From contig JAENZD010000001.1 of assembly GCA_016841445.1 (NCBI GenBank), forward strand, positions 372,001 through 436,000: DNA of 64,000 bases. Reading direction: 5' to 3'. Position 1 is the stretch's first letter; every line of letters starts with the position of its first letter. The notes below the pieces were generated by a model. The model was given only the letters and a program-made list of their open reading frames with translations. It was not told the DNA's origin and ran no database searches. A program made the translations under genes and the position numbers. Origin of the DNA: Anaerolineaceae bacterium. Lineage in GTDB: Bacteria > Chloroflexota > Anaerolineae > Anaerolineales > Anaerolineaceae. Of this stretch, positions 9,948 to 19,226 are shown one piece after another.

Positions 9948-9977
9948 TTGAAGTAGCTCCGCCTTTTACTGTATAAT
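9948..9977 (+). promoter_or_regulatory. sigma-70-type promoter for phosphatase/kinase operon
   Basis: TTGAAG at 9948-9953 and a perfect TATAAT at 9972-9977 are separated by 18 bp. Transcription would start near 9984, about 30 bp before the start codon and upstream of AGGAG at 10003-10007. Confidence 0.65.
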
Positions 9978-10016
9978 AAAATTGTTACTGTGGCGTTTAA
10001 AGAGGAGTAACAGTTG

Positions 10017-11288
10017 GTGGATTATGACTCATCTGAGTCTGGTCGCCGATTTGCCCTACTATACAAACTATCCCAGACTTTCAATTCATCCCTCGATTTG
10101 CCTAAAGTGCTGAATTTCGTCATAGATGAGGTTCTGAAAGCGCTGAAGGCCGAGCGAGGATTTATTGCATTATGGAATGAAAAGGGGACGTTGGAATTTC
10201 GTTCGGCTCGTGGCTTAAATAAAACGACGATTGAACACCCGGGGTTTGAGATCTCCCGTGGTGTGGTTCAAGAAGTGGCGAAGGGTGGAAAAGGGGTATG
10301 CATCAGTGATGCTCAGGCAGATGTTCGTTTCCGAAAGCGACGCAGTGTTCTGGATTTGCATTTGCGATCCATTCTTTGTGTGCCTTTGAAGCTGAAAGAA
10401 AAGATTCTTGGTGTGATTTATATTGATAACAGGATGATCGCAGGTATTTTCACCGAAAAACATCTTGAGTTGTTGATTGCCATTGCTTGCAGTGCCGTCA
10501 TTGCCATCGATAATGCACGGTTGTATGAGGTCGCCGTTGAAAAAGGCCGTATGGAGCGAGAACTCCAGATGGCGTACCGGGTGCAGTCCAGTCTGATCCC
10601 GGCGGAAGTGCCCGAAGTTCCTGGATGGGAATTTGCTGCTTGCTGGCAGCCTGCGCGTGAGGTTTCTGGCGACTTTTACGACTTTATTCCTGTTTCAAAA
10701 AAAGAGATGAAATTTGTTATTGCAGATGTGACTGATAAAGGCATGCCTGCAGCTTTGTTCATGGCAATGACTCGCAGCATTGTACGTGCCAGTATTATCA
10801 GATCAGACTCTTTGGCTGAGGGAATCACCCGGGCAAACCATTTGATCTGTACGGATTCGTCGTTAAGTATGCCCGTCACTTTATTTACATTCCGGCTTGA
10901 TCTGCAAAGCGGTCAGTTTGTTTATGTTAATGCTGGGCATAATCCCCCTTTGTTTTATAAAGCGCAAGAGGGAAAATTTGTCAATTTAACCCGAACAGGG
11001 ATCTTCATGGGCTTCGAAGAGAAAGCTGAGTATCAGCAAGAGTCAATTCAGCTTAAACCCGGAGATCTCGTTATATGCTACACCGATGGTGTTTTAGATG
11101 CAGTAAATGATCGGTGGGAAGCTTTCGAGATGGATCGCTTTCGTGCTTTACTTAATGAAAATATAAGCACTTCTGCAAAAAATCTTTTAGAGGAGATTGA
11201 GAGGAACGTGTGCGATTTCATTGGTGACGAACTTCCCTATGATGATCTGACTGTTCTGATCATCAAACGGGTTGGAGTAGAGCAATGA
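10017..11288 (+). CDS. GAF domain-containing PP2C/SpoIIE-type protein phosphatase
   Basis: A ~423-aa cytosolic protein. GTG at 10017 lies nine bases after AGGAG; TTG at 10014 is an alternative. Residues ~25-165 form a GAF domain (VLNFVIDEVLKALKAERGFIAL through SAVIAIDNARLYEVA). After a short coiled segment, residues ~190-420 form a SpoIIE/RsbU-type PP2C domain with the metal-binding acidic motifs VSGDFYDFI, IADVTDKGMPAALFMA, CYTDGVLDA and DDLTVLIIK. It should dephosphorylate Ser/Thr phosphoproteins under control of a ligand or partner bound by GAF. Its TGA overlaps the ATG of the downstream kinase gene (ATGA), so the opposing phosphatase and kinase are translationally coupled and probably share targets. 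Confidence 0.9.
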   Translation: MDYDSSESGRRFALLYKLSQTFNSSLDLPKVLNFVIDEVLKALKAERGFIALWNEKGTLEFRSARGLNKTTIEHPGFEISRGVVQEVAKGGKGVCISDAQADVRFRKRRSVLDLHLRSILCVPLKLKEKILGVIYIDNRMIAGIFTEKHLELLIAIACSAVIAIDNARLYEVAVEKGRMERELQMAYRVQSSLIPAEVPEVPGWEFAACWQPAREVSGDFYDFIPVSKKEMKFVIADVTDKGMPAALFMAMTRSIVRASIIRSDSLAEGITRANHLICTDSSLSMPVTLFTFRLDLQSGQFVYVNAGHNPPLFYKAQEGKFVNLTRTGIFMGFEEKAEYQQESIQLKPGDLVICYTDGVLDAVNDRWEAFEMDRFRALLNENISTSAKNLLEEIERNVCDFIGDELPYDDLTVLIIKRVGVEQ

Positions 11289-14200
11289 TTGGTAAGCTGA
11301 TCAAAGACCGCTACCGGATCGACTGTGAAATTGGGAAAGGGGGCATGGGCACAATATACAAGGGATATGATTTTGTTCTCAAAAGAAATATTGCCATAAA
11401 GATGCTGACAGAGACAAAATTGGGAACAGAAGGGCGAAGCCGCCTGGTGCATGAAGCCCAGGCGATTGCCCAACTCAGTCACGCGAATATTATCACCGTC
11501 TATGATGTTGGGGAATACGAGGAATCACCTTTCATCGTGATGGAATATATGGAGGGCGTCAACCTGTATGAGCAGCCGCCAAAGGAAATTGAAAAGATTG
11601 TCCCCATCATGCAGCAGGTGTGCCTTGCGCTGGCACATGCCCACGAACACGGCATTATTCACCGGGATCTGAAGCCAGAAAATGTGATCCTTACTGCGGA
11701 TGGAACGGTGAAGCTGATGGACTTTGGGCTGGCGCGCTCAATCAGCTCTCGGCTGACCAGTGAAGGGACCATCCTTGGGACGGTCTTCTACCTGGCACCA
11801 GAGCAAGCCCAGGGTAGATCAATCGATTATAGATCAGACTTGTATTCGCTTGGTGTGATGCTGTATGAGCTGACCACCGGAGAGCTGCCTTTTACTGCGG
11901 ATGATCCGCTTGCCGTCGTCAGCCAGCACATCCATGCCCCGGTGGTGCTGCCTCGGGCAAGAAATGACCAGATACCGCCTGCACTGGAAGGCCTGATTCT
12001 ATCGTTGATGATAAAAGACCCGAAAGACCGTCCCGCTTCTGCGTTAGAAGTTTTCGAACGGCTATCCGAACCTGAGATGCTGGATCGTACGGCATTGCCT
12101 GTGGAAGAGCTATCCTTGTTGGATCGGATTGTGCGTGGGAGGCTGGTGGGTCGTGAATATGAAATTCGAGAAGCGCGGCAAATGTGGCAGAAGGTGATGA
12201 CAGGTCAGGGACAGCTGCTGCTGCTTAGCGGAGAGCCGGGGGTGGGCAAGACACGCTTGGTGCGGGAAATCGTGACCCAAGCGGAAATCAGCGGTGGGCA
12301 GGCCTTTATTGGCGGAAGTCAGGCAGAAGGCAATGCTCCCTATACTGGTTTCGCCCAGATCATCCGAAGAGCACTGTGTGCTCATAAGAAAGATGAACTG
12401 GAGCTTTCTAACCTGGTGATGGCAGAACTGATTTCTATCATCCCTGAACTGCAGGTCGATTACCCGAATATCCCTCCAAACCCTGCGTTAGAGCCAGAGT
12501 CAGAACAACGCCGGTTATTTGAGTGCATCTTCCGATTTTTCCGCGCACTTATTGCTGGGAAGCCGGCACTGCTCGTGTTGGAGGATATCCATTGGGCTGA
12601 CTCCGGCACCTTATCCTTATTACAGTTCCTTGCCCGGCGCTGCCGGGATGAACCGGTCATGTTGCTGGGTACTTACCGGGAAGTTGAAATTGATGAGGCT
12701 CTACCTTTTTACCAGACACTGCTGGACCTCCAGCGCAAGAATCTCGGGAAGCGGCTTAAGCTTAATCGGCTGAGTGAGGATAAGACCAGGGACATACTGG
12801 CAGTGATTTTTAACACCAATGAGATCACACCAGAATTCCTAGCAGGCATCTATAAAGAGACGGAGGGAAATCCTTTCTTCATCGAGGAGGTCTGCAAAGC
12901 CCTGATTGACAGCGGGCAGGTGTACTTCGATGGGGAGCGCTGGCAGCGTCCACCGGATATGGCGGACATGGAAATCCCACAGAGCATCAAGGTCGCAGTC
13001 CAATCGAGGGTCGGCAAGCTGAATGGATCGACACAGGAAATCTTATTGAACGCAGCCGTCATTGGTCGGGAGTTTGATTTCGAACTGCTCCAAAAGGTCA
13101 CTAATTTCGACGAAGATAAACTGATCGAATGTCTGGAAGCTGCGCTCAAATCCCAGCTTATCGAGGAGATGAGAGAAGAGGATGATGAGCGGTTCTCTTT
13201 CTCCCATGCCCTGGTCCCAACAGCTCTGCGGGACAGTCTCAGTGGGATGCGGAAGACGCGCTTGCACCGAAAGGTCGCTGAGGTTATGGAGAAGGTTTTA
13301 CCGGAGGCGTATCAGCCTTTGTCATATCATTGGGGAGCAGGGGGGGACGAGGAAAAAGCGCTGTTGTATACAATCAAAGCGGCAGAGAAAGCAAAACAAA
13401 CGTTTGCCAATGGGGATGCCATCCGTTTATACGGCGAAGCACTTGATTGCTTATCTGAGGACGATGAGAAAAGGTTTGATCTCCTGAAAGCAAGGACAGC
13501 AATATTCAAGATGACCGGGGATCGCGAGGCTCAACGGGCTGAGATTGAAACCATGCTGGCGTTGTCTGATGGGCAAGGGGATCAAGCTCAACAGGTTGAT
13601 TCGCTCCATGCACTTGTTGAACTGAACCTTCATACGGATGTTCGGAAAGCGCTTGAACCAGCCGAGACTGCCGCTAAAATATCCCGGGAAATGGGTGATC
13701 TTCCAAGGGAGGCAAAATCAGCTTATCTCATTGGTAAATATTACTTCAATAATTTTGATTTTCAACAGGCGATATATCAATACCAGGAAGCGATTCAGAT
13801 CGCCCGAAAAGCGGGATTGAAGCATGAATTATTAGATTATTTAGGTGCTCTTTCTGGCTCTGAACATAATCTTGGCCGAAGGGAAGCTTCAGCAGCGGCT
13901 GATCACGAAGCAGCTGAATTGAGCAAGACATTGAATGATCCACGATCCATCTTGAGTGGCTCAATAAATTTAGCACAAGCCTATACGTCAGCGAGGAATT
14001 ATGATGAAGGATTGCTGGAGATTCAAAGAGCGATCAGGCTCGCAAGGGAGATCGGCGATCTTGAAGCAGAGTTGGGCGCACAAATTACTTTAGGAATTAT
14101 TCTTATAGAAATGAGGCGTTGGAAAGAGGCAGAAAGAATTCATCTAGCAATCATACAAAACTTTGATCTTTTTACCTTCCGAGGCGTAATCGTTGCCATA

Positions 14201-15031
14201 TATAATCTTTACGAGCTGTATTTAACAATGGGTGAATATGAAAAATATTACACCCTTGTTAGAAATCTGAAGGAAAGAGCCTTACAAAATGACATTGACA
14301 ATTTGAAAGTTACATTAACACGGTTTTACGCCAGATCATGTACATGGTTGGGTAAATATGAGGAGGGACTTAGGGAGCTGAAGAATATATGGCCCATTGT
14401 GGAAAAGTCAAATGATCGAGCACGAAAGATAATGTATCTCTCATTGTTAGGTTATCTCTCAGGAAAGGCAGGTGACTTTGATTCAGCGATTCGGAATCTG
14501 GAGAAATCGCAACTTCTTAGTGAAGAATTAGAAGATTCATGGATAAAAGCGAATGTTTGGAAGTTAAGTGCGAATGTGTCTCTTTTAAAAGGCCAGCCTG
14601 CAGTTCTCAAACCGGGGTTGGAACAAATAGAAAACGCAATATCCATTAAATTACGTCTTGGCCCCTTGGACGACTGGGTTCTATATTGTTTAAAGGCTCG
14701 GATTCACTTAGCGCTTTTATCCGAACTTCCAGATCATGCAAATCAGGTGTTGGCTGCCCTGGAAAAAGCGATAAAAATATTTGATGAATATCCAACGAGT
14801 ATTGGGAGTATTGGCAGGATGGAGCGGTTATTTTATACCGCGTCACAGGTGTACCGGATCAACGGTTTTTTAGAGAAGGCAGATACCTATTTACATAAAG
14901 CCTGTGATCGTGTCATGCTCGTTGCAGGAAAGATCAAGGATGATGATCTGCGTAAAAGCTACCTGGAAAATGTGCGGGAAATCCGGGAAATACTGGAAGA
15001 ATCAAAGGCAAAAGGGTGGATAGCCGGATGA
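11285..15031 (+). CDS. Ser/Thr protein kinase - AAA-type ATPase - TPR protein
   Basis: A 1,248-aa protein. Residues ~8-265 are a Hanks-type kinase: the glycine loop IGKGGMGTIYKG, AIKML lysine, HRDLKPENVIL catalytic loop near residue 125, DFGLARS and GTVFYLAPEQ are all present, so it should be active. Residues ~290-690 are a STAND-like AAA ATPase of the type fused to bacterial kinases, with Walker A GEPGVGKTRLVREI near 316 and Walker B LLVLEDIHWAD near 428. The remainder (~690-1240) is helical repeat sequence of TPR type. No membrane segment, unlike classic PknB receptors, so signals are probably read in the cytosol by the TPR/ATPase part. ATGA overlap with the upstream phosphatase. A 386-bp stretch is identical to the next gene. 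Confidence 0.9.
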   Translation: MIGKLIKDRYRIDCEIGKGGMGTIYKGYDFVLKRNIAIKMLTETKLGTEGRSRLVHEAQAIAQLSHANIITVYDVGEYEESPFIVMEYMEGVNLYEQPPKEIEKIVPIMQQVCLALAHAHEHGIIHRDLKPENVILTADGTVKLMDFGLARSISSRLTSEGTILGTVFYLAPEQAQGRSIDYRSDLYSLGVMLYELTTGELPFTADDPLAVVSQHIHAPVVLPRARNDQIPPALEGLILSLMIKDPKDRPASALEVFERLSEPEMLDRTALPVEELSLLDRIVRGRLVGREYEIREARQMWQKVMTGQGQLLLLSGEPGVGKTRLVREIVTQAEISGGQAFIGGSQAEGNAPYTGFAQIIRRALCAHKKDELELSNLVMAELISIIPELQVDYPNIPPNPALEPESEQRRLFECIFRFFRALIAGKPALLVLEDIHWADSGTLSLLQFLARRCRDEPVMLLGTYREVEIDEALPFYQTLLDLQRKNLGKRLKLNRLSEDKTRDILAVIFNTNEITPEFLAGIYKETEGNPFFIEEVCKALIDSGQVYFDGERWQRPPDMADMEIPQSIKVAVQSRVGKLNGSTQEILLNAAVIGREFDFELLQKVTNFDEDKLIECLEAALKSQLIEEMREEDDERFSFSHALVPTALRDSLSGMRKTRLHRKVAEVMEKVLPEAYQPLSYHWGAGGDEEKALLYTIKAAEKAKQTFANGDAIRLYGEALDCLSEDDEKRFDLLKARTAIFKMTGDREAQRAEIETMLALSDGQGDQAQQVDSLHALVELNLHTDVRKALEPAETAAKISREMGDLPREAKSAYLIGKYYFNNFDFQQAIYQYQEAIQIARKAGLKHELLDYLGALSGSEHNLGRREASAAADHEAAELSKTLNDPRSILSGSINLAQAYTSARNYDEGLLEIQRAIRLAREIGDLEAELGAQITLGIILIEMRRWKEAERIHLAIIQNFDLFTFRGVIVAIYNLYELYLTMGEYEKYYTLVRNLKERALQNDIDNLKVTLTRFYARSCTWLGKYEEGLRELKNIWPIVEKSNDRARKIMYLSLLGYLSGKAGDFDSAIRNLEKSQLLSEELEDSWIKANVWKLSANVSLLKGQPAVLKPGLEQIENAISIKLRLGPLDDWVLYCLKARIHLALLSELPDHANQVLAALEKAIKIFDEYPTSIGSIGRMERLFYTASQVYRINGFLEKADTYLHKACDRVMLVAGKIKDDDLRKSYLENVREIREILEESKAKGWIAG
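11306..11691 (+). repeat. 386-bp perfect direct repeat, copy 1 (kinase N-lobe)
   Basis: Bases 11306-11691 are identical to 15049-15434 at an offset of 3,743 bp by direct comparison. The copies cover the kinase domain up to the HRDLKPENVIL loop. Identity ends abruptly at 11692 (T versus G) and becomes patchy downstream. Confidence 0.95.
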
Positions 15032-18000
15032 TCAGCATCAACATCAGTGACCGCTACCGGATCGACTGTGAAATTGGGAAAGGGGGCATGGGCACAATAT
15101 ACAAGGGATATGATTTTGTTCTCAAAAGAAATATTGCCATAAAGATGCTGACAGAGACAAAATTGGGAACAGAAGGGCGAAGCCGCCTGGTGCATGAAGC
15201 CCAGGCGATTGCCCAACTCAGTCACGCGAATATTATCACCGTCTATGATGTTGGGGAATACGAGGAATCACCTTTCATCGTGATGGAATATATGGAGGGC
15301 GTCAACCTGTATGAGCAGCCGCCAAAGGAAATTGAAAAGATTGTCCCCATCATGCAGCAGGTGTGCCTTGCGCTGGCACATGCCCACGAACACGGCATTA
15401 TTCACCGGGATCTGAAGCCAGAAAATGTGATCCTGACATGCGATGGTACCGTGAAGCTGATGGATTTTGGTTTGGCGCGCTCAATCAGCTCTCGCCTGAC
15501 CAATGAAGGGACTATCCTTGGAACCGTTTTCTACCTGGCACCAGAGCAAGCCCAGGGTAAGGCGATCGATCCCCGATCAGACCTGTATTCGCTGGGCGTG
15601 ATGCTGTATGAGCTGACCACCGGAGAGCTGCCTTTCACTGCGGATGATCCGCTTGCCGTCATCAGCCAGCACATCCATGCCCCGGTAGTGCCGCCTCGGG
15701 CAAGAAATGACCAGATACCGCCTGCTTTGGAAGCCCTGATTCTATCGTTGATGGCAAAAAACCCGAAAGACCGTCCCGCTTCCGCGTTAGGAGTTTTCGA
15801 ACGGCTATCCGCACCTAAGATGCTGGATCGTACGGCATTGCCTATGGAAGAGCTATCCTTGTTGGATCGGATTGTGCGTGGGAGGCTGGTGGGTCGAGAA
15901 TATGAAATTGGAGAAGCGCGGCAGATGTGGCAGAAGGTGATGGCAGCTCAGGGACAACTGCTGCTGGTCAGTGGAGAGCCGGGAGTGGGCAAGACACGCT
16001 TGGTGCGGGAAATCGTGACCCAGGCGGAAGTGACCGGGGGAGCTGTCTTGATCGGAAGAAGCTACGCGGAAGGCGACCCACCTTATTCTCCTTTCCGACA
16101 AATTTTGCGTGCAGCTTTGAGTATTTCTAAAGAGGTGGACTTACATATCCCAGAAGATGTATTATCGGATTTATTGACGATCGCGCCTGAACTTCGTTCT
16201 GATTTCCCGGATCTACCGGAAAGCGACCTTTATGATGCTGAAAAACAACAGCAGCGCTTGTTTGATCAGTTCTTGTGCTTTGGTAGTCTGTCAACCAAAG
16301 CCATCCCCGTGTTGATTGTGCTTGAGGATGTCCACTGGGTTGATGCCAGTTCGCTGAAGCTGTTGCAGTACCTGGTAAGAAACACGCGATCACAACGAAT
16401 GATGTTTCTGGCGACCTACAGGGAAGTAGAACTGGACGAAGCGCGTGCACTGCATGAGACTTTGTTGGACTTTCAACGTGAAAAAGTGGGTACGAGACTC
16501 AAGCTCAAACGGCTGACCCGGGAGGAGACACGCGAGATGTTATCGGTCCTGTTTGCAGAGGAGATCACACCCAAATTTCTGGAAGGGATTTACCACGAAA
16601 CGGATGGTAACCCGTTCTTTATTGAAGAAGTCTGTAAGGGGATTGTGGAGAGCGGTAAGGTGACTTTTGAGGAAGGGCGCTGGAAACGTCCTGCTATGGA
16701 TGAGGTGGGTGTGCCGCAGAGTATCCAGGTAGCGATTGAATCCCGCTTGAAAGCGCTCTCTGAAAACAGCCAAAACGCGCTTGAGCAAGCCGCTGTCCTT
16801 GGGCGAGATTTTGATTTCGATTTGCTTAAGCGAGCGTTGGATACCGATGAAGACAGCCTGCTGGATGCGCTGGATGAAGCCATGCATGCCCGGTTGGTGG
16901 AGGCGGTTGAGGAAAAAGACGAGGACAATTACAGGTTTGTACATGCCCTGGTTCCAACCACTATCACGACCAGCTTGCGGACACTGCATCGACGAAGGCT
17001 GCATAGGAGAGCTGCTGCAGCAATGGAAGCTTTCCAACCGGAATCATATGAGGCCCTGGCTTACCAGTTTATTGAAGCCGGTGACACCGATCAAGGGGTG
17101 GACTATCTGATCAAATCAGGGGATCGAGCGCGAATTCTTTTTGCTCACGAGGAAGCGATCGAAAGCTATAAGCAGGCTGTTGATCTCCTTATTGAAGCAG
17201 AAGACTCAGCACAGGCAGCCAGGACATTAATGAAGTTGGGAATGGCCTATCACAGCGATTTTCAGGTTAATGAAGCATGCCAGGCTTATGATAAGGCTTT
17301 TGATCTATACCAGCGGGTTGGCAACCGGGAACAAGAGAAAAACCTCCCTTTAGAACCGCAAGCGTATCGTGTATTATTGGGCGAACCTTACTCTCTTGAT
17401 CCGCATCTTGATTCGGCCACCTGGGCAGAAATGATTTATGAAAATCTCTTCTGCGGGTTGGTGGAGTTAACCCCTGGCTGGGAAATTCTCCCTGATATGG
17501 CTCAGCGCTGGGACGTTCTGGATGGGGGAAGGCGGTATGTGTTTTATTTACGCGAGGATTTCACCTGGAGTGATGGTGTCACAGTCACTGCTCAAGATTT
17601 TGAGTATGCCTGGAAGCGATCAATCGATTTGACGAGTGGGATGCTGGATGTGAATGTGTATTTTATTATAAAAAATGTTGAAGCCTACCTCAATAGAGAT
17701 ATGAATTTGGAGTCTGTTGGTGTACAAGCCAGGGACGATTTTACCCTGGAAGTAGAGCTCGAGTCACCTTCTATCGACTTCATTTATCTTCTAAGCACAT
17801 TCTATTTATTTCCACTTCCGCGCCATAAGGTTAAAAAGCATGGTGATGATTGGATGAATCGGGAAAATCTGGTCACAAACGGACCCTATAAACTGGTTGA
17901 ATGGAAACCCGGTATATCAATCCATTTTGAAGCCAATCCGAATTATCCAGGAAGATTTCCGGGAAATGCGAAAAAGATTGATTGGTTCTTTTTTAGAGAC

Positions 18001-18840
18001 GACATGAAACGCGAGGATGCGCTGCAGATGTATGTGGAAGACCGGATAGATGCAGCATGGTTGGGTCATCTGCCTAATGTCAAACGTGCTCGTTTGCAGT
18101 ATGCAGATGAATTTATGACATCGCCAACAACCCTTGTGGACTATTTGGCATTTAACACCAGACAACCACCTTTTGATGATGCCCGCGTGCGAAGGGCATT
18201 GGGGTTGGCAATCGATCGGGAATATTTAATTAATTCTGTATATCAAGGCGGAGGAGTTTTCCCTGCAACTGGCGGGTTACTTGCGCCAATGATGCCAGCG
18301 CATACGAAAGGGCTTGTCCTGCCGTATGATCCCTCTGAAGCACGCCGGTTAATAGCAGAAGCTGGCTACCTTGATGGTCGCGGGTTTCCCGATATCAAAG
18401 CACTTTTTATGGGATCGGAAACCCAAAAAATTATTGAGAAGCAATGGCAAAAAAATCTGGGAATCAAAGTCATTTGGATAGATTTGTCTTTGGAAAAATT
18501 AAGTGAAAACCAGTGGTATGAAGATCTGCATCTTTGGAAGTGGGAAGATTGGCCGAAATATCCAGCACCAGAATTACTCTTAGCTGGGCGTGGATTGAAA
18601 ATAACGGGATGGTTCAATCCGGATTACCATGATTTGATTTGTCGCGCTTCAGGGATGACGGATTACGAAAAGCGGCTGGATCTGTACCGGCAGGCTGAAC
18701 AGATCCTGATCGAAGAAGCACCTGTTATACCAATTAGCTACAGGAGATATGATTACCTGTATAAACCTTGGTGCCGAAAAATTTATTCTTCACCTTCAAG
18801 GGGGTGTTACTGGAAAGAACAAATTCTGGATCCACACTGA
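15028..18840 (+). CDS. Ser/Thr protein kinase - AAA-type ATPase - OppA-like substrate-binding fusion
   Basis: About 1,270 aa. The kinase domain (residues ~8-265, HRDLKPENVIL at ~125) and ATPase (Walker A GEPGVGKTRLVREI ~316, Walker B VLIVLEDVHWVD ~430) match the preceding protein. After a short TPR-like stretch (~690-765) the C-terminus (~770-1270) is a complete SBP_bac_5 (OppA/DppA family) peptide-binding domain. It shows YSLDPHLDSATWAEMIYENL, FYLREDFTWSDGVTVTAQDF, LVTNGPYKLVEWKPG and PPFDDARVRRALGLAIDRE. No signal peptide or membrane helix precedes it, so this normally extracytoplasmic domain is predicted to be cytosolic and may act as a ligand sensor for the kinase. I chose ATG 15028, which overlaps the previous stop as ATGA; GTG 15016 is an in-frame alternative. 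Confidence 0.88.
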   Translation: MISINISDRYRIDCEIGKGGMGTIYKGYDFVLKRNIAIKMLTETKLGTEGRSRLVHEAQAIAQLSHANIITVYDVGEYEESPFIVMEYMEGVNLYEQPPKEIEKIVPIMQQVCLALAHAHEHGIIHRDLKPENVILTCDGTVKLMDFGLARSISSRLTNEGTILGTVFYLAPEQAQGKAIDPRSDLYSLGVMLYELTTGELPFTADDPLAVISQHIHAPVVPPRARNDQIPPALEALILSLMAKNPKDRPASALGVFERLSAPKMLDRTALPMEELSLLDRIVRGRLVGREYEIGEARQMWQKVMAAQGQLLLVSGEPGVGKTRLVREIVTQAEVTGGAVLIGRSYAEGDPPYSPFRQILRAALSISKEVDLHIPEDVLSDLLTIAPELRSDFPDLPESDLYDAEKQQQRLFDQFLCFGSLSTKAIPVLIVLEDVHWVDASSLKLLQYLVRNTRSQRMMFLATYREVELDEARALHETLLDFQREKVGTRLKLKRLTREETREMLSVLFAEEITPKFLEGIYHETDGNPFFIEEVCKGIVESGKVTFEEGRWKRPAMDEVGVPQSIQVAIESRLKALSENSQNALEQAAVLGRDFDFDLLKRALDTDEDSLLDALDEAMHARLVEAVEEKDEDNYRFVHALVPTTITTSLRTLHRRRLHRRAAAAMEAFQPESYEALAYQFIEAGDTDQGVDYLIKSGDRARILFAHEEAIESYKQAVDLLIEAEDSAQAARTLMKLGMAYHSDFQVNEACQAYDKAFDLYQRVGNREQEKNLPLEPQAYRVLLGEPYSLDPHLDSATWAEMIYENLFCGLVELTPGWEILPDMAQRWDVLDGGRRYVFYLREDFTWSDGVTVTAQDFEYAWKRSIDLTSGMLDVNVYFIIKNVEAYLNRDMNLESVGVQARDDFTLEVELESPSIDFIYLLSTFYLFPLPRHKVKKHGDDWMNRENLVTNGPYKLVEWKPGISIHFEANPNYPGRFPGNAKKIDWFFFRDDMKREDALQMYVEDRIDAAWLGHLPNVKRARLQYADEFMTSPTTLVDYLAFNTRQPPFDDARVRRALGLAIDREYLINSVYQGGGVFPATGGLLAPMMPAHTKGLVLPYDPSEARRLIAEAGYLDGRGFPDIKALFMGSETQKIIEKQWQKNLGIKVIWIDLSLEKLSENQWYEDLHLWKWEDWPKYPAPELLLAGRGLKITGWFNPDYHDLICRASGMTDYEKRLDLYRQAEQILIEEAPVIPISYRRYDYLYKPWCRKIYSSPSRGCYWKEQILDPH
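15049..15434 (+). repeat. 386-bp perfect direct repeat, copy 2
   Basis: Partner of 11306-11691, 100% identical over 386 bp, including synonymous sites. Neighbouring kinase and ATPase sequence is clearly diverged, and the C-termini are unrelated, so recent gene conversion or a recent partial duplication is implied. Confidence 0.95.
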
Positions 18841-19031
18841 AAGATCATTCTCGTTATCCTGAAGAAGGTAGATGCTGAAAACAGATAAGATTGATCATTA
18901 GACAAAGTTTCTGAAACTCACCGAAAATAATATTTTGCTTTTGTATCCAAATTTTGTCCTAAGCTGTTTTTGGGAAAATCTGTTGAATTATAAAGGGTTA
19001 TTATGGCGACTCAACCCGATACTGCACGGAT
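18841..19031. other. intergenic region after kinase operon
   Basis: No open frame, hairpin terminator or promoter could be supported between the kinase-SBP gene and the next comM relic. The sequence is ordinary AT-rich spacer. Confidence 0.4.
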
Positions 19032-19130
19032 TCATCTATTATGGTGAAAGGTTGTCAGAAGCTAAGCTTTAGCCCGTTGGTGGACCGCATTGACATTAAT
19101 TTTCAAATGCTGCTGGAGGGTGACAAATGA
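19032..19130 (+). pseudogene. comM/yifB fragment
   Basis: The frame TCA TCT ATT ATG from 19032 encodes SSIMVKG followed by CQKLSFSPLVDRIDINFQM, then a stop at 19128-19130. It matches the ComM block SxTMVTRYQKRISGPLLDRIDIHxEV at most key positions, including the diagnostic PLxDRIDI. There is no initiation context and nothing of the ATPase before it. It is the third copy of this same block in the window, ending within 10 bp of the tlpA-like promoter. Confidence 0.75.
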
Positions 19131-19136
19131 CCGTTA

Positions 19137-19165
19137 TTGTCTAAATATAACCATATAGGTATAAT
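19137..19165 (+). promoter_or_regulatory. sigma-70-type promoter for thioredoxin/ccdA pair
   Basis: TTGTCT at 19137-19142 and TATAAT at 19160-19165 are spaced by exactly 17 bp. The start would fall near 19172, about 55 bp before the ATG at 19227. Confidence 0.6.
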
Positions 19166-19226
19166 ATATCCAATTAAAATACTACACATGAAACCGATAA
19201 TTACTTGAATCCTGGAGGAGTTGGGC

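Noticed and set aside
14959-15225. Minus-strand open frame nearly identical to one at 11237-11482
   Set aside because: The match is only the shadow of the perfect 386-bp kinase repeat on the other strand.
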